From positions 1-47,932 of the forward strand of contig CAAGEB010000143.1 in assembly GCA_900768705.1 (NCBI GenBank): DNA of 47,932 nt, in the 5' to 3' direction. Each line of letters begins with the position of its first letter. The first letter of the stretch is position 1. Below the pieces are notes generated by a model. It made no database searches, was not told where the DNA came from, and saw only the letters and a list, made by a program, of their open reading frames with translations. The position numbers were made by a program, and so were the translations under genes. Of the stretch, positions 15,660 through 23,099 are shown one piece after another. This DNA is from Oscillospiraceae bacterium (GTDB lineage: Bacteria; Bacillota; Clostridia; Oscillospirales; Ruminococcaceae).

Positions 15660-16586
15660 TCAAGGAAAGCATTCCCTTTTTGCATCGCATACGCAGGTTA
15701 TGAACTGGTTGTCCATTTCGGAGAGCTTGTAATCCTTGCGGTAAATAAGCACATCCTTATAGACCTTGGTGTTCTGCGTACACTTTTTCATCACAAGTCC
15801 GTAATTATCAAGCAGGCTCTGAGGAACGGGAGAAACCCACATAAAGGTATTCGGAACATTTCCCAGCAGCATAAACTGCGTTCCCCGTTCAAAAACATAA
15901 ATGTGTTTATCAACAAATTCCGAAAGCTCTGCCTTTTTAACATCAATAAGGGGCAGGGAAGGGACATAGGGGTCGCTGTGGGTAATCTCGATATAATTAC
16001 GAAGCTCTTCAAGCGTAATGTTTTCCTTCTGACCCAGCACACTGTCCTTCTTAACCAGCAGATAGTAGGTAAATTCGGAAACCGTTTCGTAAATCAGCTT
16101 CTTCTCCTCAAACATTTCCACGAAATATCTTTCAAAAGCCGATTGATAACGGACAACTCCCAGATTGAATTCTCCGCGGACAACATTGTTAATGGTTCGC
16201 ATGGAATTCGTTTCCTTGTAAAAAATCTCTGCGGGGTCTTCCAGGGAAATATGCTTTGAAAATTTAGCCATTGCCAGTGAGAAATAGCTTGCCCGAGGAA
16301 CGCATACCGAAAATGTCTGTTTATGGGTTTTTCCGTTGCGATATATTTCCTCAACCTCTTCTACCTGAGCCACAATTCTGCTTGCACGCCGCAAAAACTC
16401 ATCTCCGTCCGGAGTAGTGGTTATACCGCGGGAAGTGCGTTTAAAAATGGTTATTCCCAGTGATTCCTCAAGCTCTTTGATTGCCCGGGAAAGATTTGGC
16501 TGACCCATATACAGATTTTCGGCAGCCTTGCTGATAGACTGCGTTTTTGCAACCTCTACCGCATATTTCAGATGAAGAATATTCAT
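15660..16586 (-). CDS. LysR-family transcriptional regulator
   Basis: A 308-residue LTTR with an N-terminal winged helix (TQSISKAAENLYMGQPNLSR, then AIKELEESLGITIFKRTSRG) and a C-terminal periplasmic-binding-protein-like effector domain. It ends in a short cysteine-containing tail (CVCDAKREC). It lies 17 bp after ilvN on the same strand, so it is most likely the third gene of ilvB-ilvN-lysR, and it is immediately upstream of the adhE control region with the direct repeats. Its targets could therefore be the ilv operon or adhE; neither is proven. ATG 16586 is the only sensible start. Confidence 0.9.
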   Translation of the reverse strand: MNILHLKYAVEVAKTQSISKAAENLYMGQPNLSRAIKELEESLGITIFKRTSRGITTTPDGDEFLRRASRIVAQVEEVEEIYRNGKTHKQTFSVCVPRASYFSLAMAKFSKHISLEDPAEIFYKETNSMRTINNVVRGEFNLGVVRYQSAFERYFVEMFEEKKLIYETVSEFTYYLLVKKDSVLGQKENITLEELRNYIEITHSDPYVPSLPLIDVKKAELSEFVDKHIYVFERGTQFMLLGNVPNTFMWVSPVPQSLLDNYGLVMKKCTQNTKVYKDVLIYRKDYKLSEMDNQFITCVCDAKRECFP

Positions 16587-16603
16587 TTACCCACTCCTTA
16601 GCT

Positions 16604-17080
16604 TCAGTCTCTCTCCAGCGCAGTTATTCCTGAACGCACCATTTTAATGATACCGAAGGGTTTGAGCAAATCGAGAAAGCTGTCGATTTTTGCAGGTTCT
16701 CCGGTAAGCTCCAGCATTATTGAGTCTTTTCCCACATCAACCGGCTTAGCACGATAAAGATTTGCAATCTCGATAATCTTGTGGCGGTCGTCGGCGGATC
16801 TTCCGGCACGGATAAGAATGTGTTCACGGGTAACAGCATCCTCCAGTATTCTGACTTCATGCACATCATACAGCTTCATCAGCTGATTTTTGATTTGCTG
16901 AAGTATTCTGAGATCTCCCGCAACAACGATTGTAAGCCTTGAAATATTCGGCTCTTCTGTTTCTGCGGCATTAAGGCTCTTTATGTTGAAGCACCGTCTG
17001 CTGAAAAGACCTGCCACACGGAGAAGAACGCCGTTGTTATTGTCAACCTTTACCGAAAGTACATATTCCTGTTCCTGCAT
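16604..17080 (-). CDS. ilvN: Acetolactate synthase small (regulatory) subunit
   Basis: A 158-residue protein with an N-terminal ACT domain (SVKVDNNNGVLLRVAGLFSR) and the C-terminal ALS_ss domain (KPVDVGKDSIMLELTGEPAK). It binds the catalytic IlvB subunit and gives valine feedback inhibition. The start ATG 17080 sits seven bases after GGAGG, which lies inside the last codons of ilvB; the two genes are separated by only two bases and are certainly coupled. Length is typical. Confidence 0.95.
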   Translation of the reverse strand: MQEQEYVLSVKVDNNNGVLLRVAGLFSRRCFNIKSLNAAETEEPNISRLTIVVAGDLRILQQIKNQLMKLYDVHEVRILEDAVTREHILIRAGRSADDRHKIIEIANLYRAKPVDVGKDSIMLELTGEPAKIDSFLDLLKPFGIIKMVRSGITALERD

Positions 17081-17082
17081 AA

Positions 17083-18768
17083 TCAAGCCTCCAAATCAAT
17101 TTCGGTTATGGGATTTACCACAGGCTTTCCTGCGGGAATCATCGGAAGAACATTGATATCCCGATCTATTCTGACCTCGACCATACAGGGAGCTTTTTTA
17201 GACACCTCAAGTGCCTTTTTAAGAACCGGTTCTATATCCTCGTTCTTCTCAATTACGAATGTCTGAATACCAAAGCTCTCGCCCAATTTTACATAGTCAA
17301 TGTGGCGGTTATCGAGGGTGGTCTGAGAGAAATGCTTGTTGTAGAACAATCTCTGCCACTGTCTAACCATACCGAGAACATTATTGTTCAGTACCATCTC
17401 AATTATGGGAATATTGTGCGCCGAAGCGGTGATAAGCTCATTCAGATTCATGGCAAAGCTTCCGTCTCCGGCAACATTGATGACGGTTTTGTCGGGGCAG
17501 CCGACCTTTGCGCCGAGAGCAGCCCCCAGTCCGAAGCCCATAGTTCCCAATCCGCCGGAAGATATGAAGCTGCGGGGATTTCTGTACTTATAGTACTGAG
17601 CCGCCCACATCTGATTTTGTCCGACTTCCGTTGCGATAACCGCATTTCCGTCGGTAAGCTCGTCCAGCTTTTCAATAACGGCTTCGGGAGTAACGGGAAG
17701 CTCGGGTGTGCCTTTCTGAACAGGCTCGCCGTAATCTGTGGATATAATTTCCTCCGTCCAGGAGTTTTTCTTCTGAGAAATTTTTTCCAGCAGTGCCTGC
17801 ATTACCGCCTTAACATCACCCTTTACAGGACAGCACACATCAACATTCTTGTTAAATTCCGCAGGGTCGATATCAATGTGTATAATGGAGGCGTTCTTTC
17901 CGAAAACGGCAGGATCTCCGATTACACGGTCTGAAAAGCGAGTACCCACACCTATCAAGAGGTCGCAGGAATTGAGAGCGGCAGCCGCCTTTACGGTGCC
18001 GTGCATTCCCAGCATACCTATGTATCGTCTGTCACGCTGGTCATAAGCGCCCTGACCCATAAGCGAGCAGGAAACAGGAGCGTCGCATTTTTCGGCAAGC
18101 TTGCGAAGCTCATCGTATGCGTCAGCGGATATAACTCCGCCCCCGGCATAAATATACGGTCTTTCCGATTTCTCGATAAGCTCTGCGGCTCTTTCGAGCT
18201 CTTCTTCCGATATATCGGGACAACTGTCGGAAACTTTATTAGTCATCGGGGTAAATTCGGTTTTTGCGGCGGTAACATCCTTGGGAATATCCACCAGCAC
18301 CGGACCTTTTCTTCCGCTGCCCGCAATTTTAAACGCCAGCCGGATAGTATCCGCCAGCTCGTTAATATTTTTCACTATAAAGTTGTGCTTGGTAATCGGC
18401 ATTGTAACTCCGGTTATATCAACCTCCTGAAAGCTGTCAAGACCAAGCAGACTGCATGAAACATTACCGGTAATTGCAACCAGCGGTACGGAGTCCATAT
18501 TTGCTGTTGCAAGTCCTGTTGTAAGATTGGTTGCACCGGGACCCGAGGTTGCGATAACCACGCCTGTTTTTCCCGTTGCTCTTGCAAAACCATCTGCTGC
18601 ATGGCATGCACCCTGTTCATGGGAAGTTATAATGTGATGAATTTTATCACTGTATTTGTACAGACTGTCATAGATGTTAAGGACAGCTCCTCCGGGATAA
18701 CCGAATACGGTATCCGCACCCTGCTCCAGAAGACATTCGACAATTATGTCGGAACCGGATAATATCAT
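17083..18768 (-). CDS. ilvB: Acetolactate synthase large (catalytic) subunit
   Basis: A 561-residue TPP- and FAD-dependent enzyme making acetolactate or acetohydroxybutyrate for valine, leucine and isoleucine. The N-terminal pyrimidine-binding region has the TPP glutamate in SHEQGACHAADGFARATG, and the C-terminal TPP-Mg motif is GDGSFAMNLNE with NNNVLGMV. ATG 18768 follows AAGGGAATCAAA. The longer frame upstream runs through the promoter and is rejected. The leader is short (about 40 nt) and has no room for a T-box, so control appears to be by promoter binding. Confidence 0.96.
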   Translation of the reverse strand: MILSGSDIIVECLLEQGADTVFGYPGGAVLNIYDSLYKYSDKIHHIITSHEQGACHAADGFARATGKTGVVIATSGPGATNLTTGLATANMDSVPLVAITGNVSCSLLGLDSFQEVDITGVTMPITKHNFIVKNINELADTIRLAFKIAGSGRKGPVLVDIPKDVTAAKTEFTPMTNKVSDSCPDISEEELERAAELIEKSERPYIYAGGGVISADAYDELRKLAEKCDAPVSCSLMGQGAYDQRDRRYIGMLGMHGTVKAAAALNSCDLLIGVGTRFSDRVIGDPAVFGKNASIIHIDIDPAEFNKNVDVCCPVKGDVKAVMQALLEKISQKKNSWTEEIISTDYGEPVQKGTPELPVTPEAVIEKLDELTDGNAVIATEVGQNQMWAAQYYKYRNPRSFISSGGLGTMGFGLGAALGAKVGCPDKTVINVAGDGSFAMNLNELITASAHNIPIIEMVLNNNVLGMVRQWQRLFYNKHFSQTTLDNRHIDYVKLGESFGIQTFVIEKNEDIEPVLKKALEVSKKAPCMVEVRIDRDINVLPMIPAGKPVVNPITEIDLEA

Positions 18769-18805
18769 TTTGATTCCCTTCTTTTCATATAATTTTATCT
18801 TTACT

Positions 18806-18834
18806 ATTTTATCACATATTTGGTATGTTGTCAA
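18806..18834 (-). promoter_or_regulatory. Promoter of the ilvBN-lysR operon
   Basis: On the minus strand TTGACA (18829-18834), 17-bp spacer, TAAAAT (18806-18811). The spacer contains the symmetric CATACCAAATATG, which could bind a regulator. Confidence 0.85.
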
Positions 18835-18971
18835 TGATATATCAGTATTTTTTTTGAAAAATCAAAAATTTTTTCAGCAATATCACACAGTTCCTGTTTT
18901 AATATTTGTGTATTTTCACGGATACTGAATTAATAATTCCTTTCTGAGCAAAATATCAGAGAGGTGATAGT

Positions 18972-19310
18972 TTGAACAAGATGATAAAAGGGGCAGTCTG
19001 CGGTTTTTTAAACGGCTTTTTCGGATCGGGCGGGGGAGTGGCTGCTGTTCCGATTCTGGAGAAAGAGGGCTGCGGCGTAAATGAAGCTCACGCAACCTCT
19101 GTGGCAGTCATATATATGTTCAGCGTAGTAACTGCAATTGCATACGGATTGTCGGGAAATCTGGATTTCGGCAATGCTTTTAAATATATTCCTTTCGGGG
19201 TGCTGGGTGCTCTGGCGGGAGCTTTTTTTCTGAAAAGAATTCATGCCGTCTGGCTTAAGAGAATATTTGGCTGTTTGATAATAATTGCCGCTGTGAGGAT
19301 GCTGTTATGA
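18972..19310 (+). CDS. TSUP-family transporter, N-terminal half protein
   Basis: A 112-residue membrane protein with about four hydrophobic segments. It matches one repeat of the TauE/SafE (TSUP, former DUF81) fold: GFLNGFFGSGGGVAAVPIL near the start and ATSVAVIYMFSVVTAIAYG. Full-length TSUP proteins (about 250 residues) carry two such repeats; here the second is the next gene. The start is TTG 18972, five bases after GAGGTG. It overlaps the next gene by four bases (ATGA). Substrates of the family are sulfite, sulfonates and other organic anions; not determinable here. Confidence 0.85.
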   Translation: MNKMIKGAVCGFLNGFFGSGGGVAAVPILEKEGCGVNEAHATSVAVIYMFSVVTAIAYGLSGNLDFGNAFKYIPFGVLGALAGAFFLKRIHAVWLKRIFGCLIIIAAVRMLL

Positions 19311-19717
19311 TGGAATCGGTAATAGGATTTATGACCGGAGTGCTGGCTTCTATGGGACTTGGCGGCGGATTTATACTTGTGGTATGGCTTACGCTGTTTT
19401 CGCAAACAGACCAGAAGACGGCGCAGGGAATTAATGTGCTTTTCTTTCTGGCAGCGTCATTGCCTGCGCTGATTATCCATTTTAAAAATCACCTTGTGAA
19501 TATAAAACTTGTAAAGCAGCTTGCTTTAGGCGGTATAATCGGAGCTGTACTGGGAACAACCGCTTCGTGCTTTATCACATCGGAGCTGCTCCGCAAAATT
19601 TTTGCGGTTTTTCTGATAGGTTTTGGAATCAGGGAAATAATCACCTGCGGAAATAAGGAGAACAAAACCGAAAATCCTGCCGTTTCCGACAGAACAGAAG
19701 AAAAACATTCTCAATGA
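19307..19717 (+). CDS. TSUP-family transporter, C-terminal half protein
   Basis: A 136-residue partner of the preceding gene, with the second TSUP repeat: FMTGVLASMGLGGGFILV then GINVLFFLAASLPALIIHF. It has about four membrane segments and a charged cytoplasmic tail (about 25 residues). The two proteins probably assemble into one transporter. The ATG overlap indicates translational coupling that would keep equal amounts. It ends six bases from the convergent apbE gene. Confidence 0.85.
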   Translation: MMESVIGFMTGVLASMGLGGGFILVVWLTLFSQTDQKTAQGINVLFFLAASLPALIIHFKNHLVNIKLVKQLALGGIIGAVLGTTASCFITSELLRKIFAVFLIGFGIREIITCGNKENKTENPAVSDRTEEKHSQ

Positions 19718-19723
19718 TGAATT

Positions 19724-20734
19724 TTAATCTATAATGTTCACTGTTATTTCATCAGTTTCCGTCTTGAAACTAACTCCGGGGGTTATATAGATTTCGCCGG
19801 ATTTTGCAGCCAGTATCATCTCGAAATCATTTTTGTTCTCTTTATAGTATGATACGGCACCGTCAAATCCCTTTACGAAAAGAGCGGTGGAAAGTGCGTC
19901 TCCGAGGGTGCTGCTTTCTGAAATAATCGTTACGGAAAGCAGGTCATTATCAACAGGATATCCGCTGTCCGGATTGATTATGTGTCCGTATTTTTTCCCT
20001 TCGGCAGTAAAATAACGCTCGTAATTACCGGAGGTGACAATGGAACAATCCGAAGCAGAAATAATTCCCAGATTTCCCTCTCCGGAGGGATCTTTCAGAC
20101 CTATCGCCCAGTCGTTCCCATCGGGATTAGCTCCGACAAGCATTATATTTCCACCGAGGTTAATCAAAGCGGAATCTATGCCGAGGGACTTCATTCTGTC
20201 GGAAATTTTATCGGAGGCATAACCCTTTGCCACAGCTCCGAGATCCAGCATCGTGCCGCTTTTCAGTGTAATTTCATTGCCGGAAATGGCAATACGGTTA
20301 TTTCCAACATATTTCAAAGCCTTGGAAATTTCCTCTTTTTCGGGAACTCTGTATTCATCGCCTGTAAAACCCCACAATTTCATTATCGGGTAAACGGTAA
20401 GATCCAATGCACCGTCTGTTTTGAGGGAGATGTTCCGTGCAAATGAAATAAGCTCCGCAGTTTCATCGCTTATTTTTACCGTTCCTGTGGAGCTGTTGAT
20501 TTTGTATATCTCGCTGTTTTCGTTTGTTACCGACCATTTATTCTCAAGCTCGGTGATGATTTGCCTTGATTCCTCCACTGCTTCGGAACAGTTTTCGCCA
20601 TAGGCAGTTATAGTGATATATGTGTCCATTGCGAAAAAGCTCTTTGTTTCCTGTTTGGGAACGGCGGAACAGGAGCAAAGAAAAAAACAGCAGGTGAGAA
20701 CCGATATAGCGATTAATTTGAAAAAATTGTTCAT
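19724..20734 (-). CDS. apbE: FAD:protein FMN transferase, ApbE family lipoprotein
   Basis: A 336-residue enzyme with a lipoprotein signal peptide (lipobox LCSC, Cys about residue 22). It attaches FMN to Thr/Ser of target proteins such as Rnf/Nqr subunits outside the membrane. Family motifs are visible: MDTYITITAYG, GALDLTVYPIMKLWGF, LDLGAVAKGYASDK, INLGGNIMLVG and the metal-binding SSTLGDALSTALFVKG. RBS GGAGAG precedes the ATG. It lies downstream of the cellulase with a terminator between them. No Rnf genes are in the window, so the flavoprotein target is elsewhere. Confidence 0.95.
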   Translation of the reverse strand: MNNFFKLIAISVLTCCFFLCSCSAVPKQETKSFFAMDTYITITAYGENCSEAVEESRQIITELENKWSVTNENSEIYKINSSTGTVKISDETAELISFARNISLKTDGALDLTVYPIMKLWGFTGDEYRVPEKEEISKALKYVGNNRIAISGNEITLKSGTMLDLGAVAKGYASDKISDRMKSLGIDSALINLGGNIMLVGANPDGNDWAIGLKDPSGEGNLGIISASDCSIVTSGNYERYFTAEGKKYGHIINPDSGYPVDNDLLSVTIISESSTLGDALSTALFVKGFDGAVSYYKENKNDFEMILAAKSGEIYITPGVSFKTETDEITVNIID

Positions 20735-20755
20735 ATTTCTCTCCGGGAATATTCA

Positions 20756-20784
20756 GAAAATCCTCCGGTATTTGCCCGGAGGAT
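20756..20784 (-). terminator. Terminator of the cellulase gene
   Basis: On the minus strand ATCCTCCGG (20784-20776) pairs perfectly with CCGGAGGAT (20768-20760), then TTTTC. It is about 25 bp after the stop codon. Confidence 0.8.
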
Positions 20785-20808
20785 AAACCTTTTTTTGAAA
20801 GCAGATAA

Positions 20809-22911
20809 TTAAAGTCCTTTGGCAGATTTAAGGGTAATTCCGTTGCTGCCGAGAGGAATAGCGTGGTCAAGTCCGACAAATTTTCCGTTTTCCTGCCACA
20901 AAACTTCCTTGACGAAATTGTATTTTTCCGTGTCCCAAGTCTTGAAATCGTCCAGTACCAATCCGCCTGTATCTCCTGAATTTGCATTATAGCACCAGAA
21001 AGTATGATTGAGATGGTAGGTCTTGATAAGTTTTCTCATACAGGTCATCCAAGTCAGATTCGGTTCCTTCATAAAACCGCCCCATTCGCCTATGAGAAGC
21101 GGTGCAGTATTGTTTTTGTGAATATAAAGCCAGTTATCCTGCCAGCAGTCTCTTATCAGGGTGTCGTAATTATAGCTTCCCTTGAACCATGGCTGCTGAT
21201 AAACAGTGGGACCGTAATCGTGGGGAGAGTAAACCAGTTTATTCTGATATTTCCCAAGATTTATGGGATAGTCCTTAACGCCCCGTAAATTACCGCCCCA
21301 CCAGTTGAAATAATAATCATCTTCATTGGTGGATTTGTAGTCCATATTTGACTTGGATTTAGGATATATCTCCGTGCCTTCAACCATAATCAGAACATTT
21401 GGATTGATTGCCAGAATTTTCTTTGCAGCAGTCTCTGCGGTATATTTCCAGTTGTTCTTATCCGTTGAATTATTCCAGATTGCCTTATTATCTTCGTTTT
21501 GCTTTCCGTGGGGTTCGTTTTTAAGGTCAATGGCAATTATGGTATCGTTGTTCTTGTATCTCTCCGCAATCCATTCCAATGCGTGGTAATAATCATTTAC
21601 GGAAACCTTGTCGGTGTACCACAGATTGACATTATGTCCCATGGCGTTTGTTTCCGCACAGTGAATGTCGGGCATAACCTTAATACCGTTTTCCTCCGCC
21701 AGCTTCAGGAAGTAGTCGAAAATCTGAAGACTGTTCATATTATTAAGGTTGGGATTAAGAGCGTTGTTATAGTTTGCCTGCGGATAAACACCCGCCGCCC
21801 ACTGATTAATCAGTTCTGCGGAAATGGGAACACGGATAAGGTTGAACCCGTGGTCTGCAATACCCTTAACGGAGGAAACCAGCTCGCTGTTCCATAGTCC
21901 GTCAAAGGTGTTTGTGCCGGTGTTATATCCAAACCAGTTGACGCCTGTAAGCCAGACCTGCTTTCCGTCCTTGTCCAGAATTTTGTTTCCATCGGCGTAA
22001 AGCCAGTCGTCTCCCTGAACCGCTTTATCGCTTCTTTCCAGCAGCTCCTTAACATCGCCGGAGGTAGCTGCGCCTCCGTTATTACCGTTATTGCCATTGT
22101 TATTATTATTGTTGTTACTGCCATTATTACTGTTATTGTTATTGCTGCCGTTATTTCCGTTTCCGGTATTTCCGGAATTTGAGGAGGCGGTAGTTCCGTT
22201 AAAGCTTACAGTTTTAGGAGGAGTAAATGAAGTGGGGCATTTGTAGTTAAAGCCTATTGTAACGCTTCCGCCGGCAGGCAGACTGCTGTTGTAATCGGCG
22301 TTGACCGCTGTGGCAGAGGTGCCGTTTACAGTGATAGTACCACCCCAGGAATTGGTTGTTCCGAAGCCCGAAGGAACGGTAAATACAGCTTTCCAACCGT
22401 CAACATTTGAACCGGAGTTGTTTGTAATTACAAGCTCCAGCGTACCGCAGCTGCTTCCGCCTTCCTGCCAAGTGTTCCCGCCTTTCCACTCAAAAGAAAA
22501 ATCCGAAGTTGAAGGCTTGGGCTTGTCAACGGTACTTGATGAAGAAGTGTCGGAGTTTCCGTTGTCGGGATAAACAACAGAGGAGCTTCCGGATGAACTG
22601 TATTCACCGGATGAGTCGGTATCCTGTACGGCACTTTCATTGTTCGATATACTGCTTTCCGGTGTGCTGTCGGAAGACGAATTACCGTTTTCGGAATATG
22701 TATCGGAGGTATTCCCGTCATTGCCGAATTCTCCGTCCGGTTCACTTACCGATCCCGTGTCCGTCTCGGAAAAATTTATGCTTGTATCGTCGGATGAAAG
22801 GGAAGAGGAGGATATTTCGGATTCCGGAAGATTTGTTTCGGGGTTTCCTGAACATCCTGTAATCGTAAGCATTAAAGCAAGAACAGCCGCTGCAATTTTA
22901 ACTATTTTCAT
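20809..22911 (-). CDS. Cell-surface GH5 endoglucanase with CBM2 (lipoprotein)
   Basis: A 700-residue protein: lipoprotein signal with lipobox TGC (C20); Ser/Asp/Glu-rich spacer (21-134); CBM2 cellulose-binding domain (about 135-242, with FSFEWKGGNTWQEGG and a likely disulfide C155-C225); Asn/Gly linker (243-285); GH5 catalytic domain (about 300-680) with acid/base E466 in LKNEPHG and nucleophile E609 in IGEWGG. The fold and GVNWFGYNTG suggest a GH5_1-like endo-beta-1,4-glucanase, acting while tethered to the cell. The start region is unusual: a 13-bp tandem duplication places a second ATG with the only good ribosome site upstream and out of frame. It has its own promoter and terminator. Confidence 0.95.
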   Translation of the reverse strand: MKIVKIAAAVLALMLTITGCSGNPETNLPESEISSSSLSSDDTSINFSETDTGSVSEPDGEFGNDGNTSDTYSENGNSSSDSTPESSISNNESAVQDTDSSGEYSSSGSSSVVYPDNGNSDTSSSSTVDKPKPSTSDFSFEWKGGNTWQEGGSSCGTLELVITNNSGSNVDGWKAVFTVPSGFGTTNSWGGTITVNGTSATAVNADYNSSLPAGGSVTIGFNYKCPTSFTPPKTVSFNGTTASSNSGNTGNGNNGSNNNNSNNGSNNNNNNNGNNGNNGGAATSGDVKELLERSDKAVQGDDWLYADGNKILDKDGKQVWLTGVNWFGYNTGTNTFDGLWNSELVSSVKGIADHGFNLIRVPISAELINQWAAGVYPQANYNNALNPNLNNMNSLQIFDYFLKLAEENGIKVMPDIHCAETNAMGHNVNLWYTDKVSVNDYYHALEWIAERYKNNDTIIAIDLKNEPHGKQNEDNKAIWNNSTDKNNWKYTAETAAKKILAINPNVLIMVEGTEIYPKSKSNMDYKSTNEDDYYFNWWGGNLRGVKDYPINLGKYQNKLVYSPHDYGPTVYQQPWFKGSYNYDTLIRDCWQDNWLYIHKNNTAPLLIGEWGGFMKEPNLTWMTCMRKLIKTYHLNHTFWCYNANSGDTGGLVLDDFKTWDTEKYNFVKEVLWQENGKFVGLDHAIPLGSNGITLKSAKGL

Positions 22912-22924
22912 ATAATACTTTCAT
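22898..22924 (-). CDS. Overlapping upstream mini-ORF at the cellulase start
   Basis: ATG 22924 opens an 8-codon frame (MKVLYENS) that stops at TAA 22900-22898, overlapping codons 1-5 of the cellulase in another frame. It has the best ribosome site (GGGAG at 22937-22933, eight bases away), while the true cellulase ATG 22911 is 21 bases from it. Translation of this frame would end just inside the cellulase gene and could feed it by re-initiation. It is real as a sequence pattern; function is inferred. Confidence 0.4.
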   Translation of the reverse strand: MKVLYENS

Positions 22925-22931
22925 ATAATAC
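22906..22931. repeat. 13-bp perfect tandem duplication at the cellulase start codon
   Basis: TTTCATATAATAC is present twice in a row (22906-22918 and 22919-22931). Each copy includes one ATG of the minus strand. It looks like a small slippage or duplication event that moved the ribosome site away from the coding start. Confidence 0.9.
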
Positions 22932-22961
22932 GCTCCCGATTATTTTTATGTTGTTGTTTTC

Positions 22962-22990
22962 ATTCTACCATAATTTTTTGCTTTTGTCAA
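22962..22990 (-). promoter_or_regulatory. Promoter of the cellulase gene
   Basis: On the minus strand TTGACA (22985-22990), 17-bp spacer, TAGAAT (22962-22967), about 50 bp upstream of the coding start. Confidence 0.8.
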
Positions 22991-23017
22991 CAAATTCCAC
23001 AGATTATTTTACAGGGG

Positions 23018-23046
23018 TTGACTTTTTATAATTTGTGTGATAAAAT
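23018..23046 (+). promoter_or_regulatory. Promoter of the GT-C-like membrane protein gene
   Basis: TTGACT (23018-23023), 17-bp spacer, TAAAAT (23041-23046), divergent from the cellulase promoter and about 30 bp from it. Confidence 0.75.
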
Positions 23047-23099
23047 GGTAATAAATTACAGCGAATTTCGATTGTATCAGCCGGTAAAGGAGAATACCA

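Noticed and set aside
18835..18971. Possible CodY box or T-box upstream of ilvB
   Set aside because: The best AT-rich palindrome differs from the CodY consensus at about four positions and lies upstream of the -35; the leader after the promoter is too short for a T-box.
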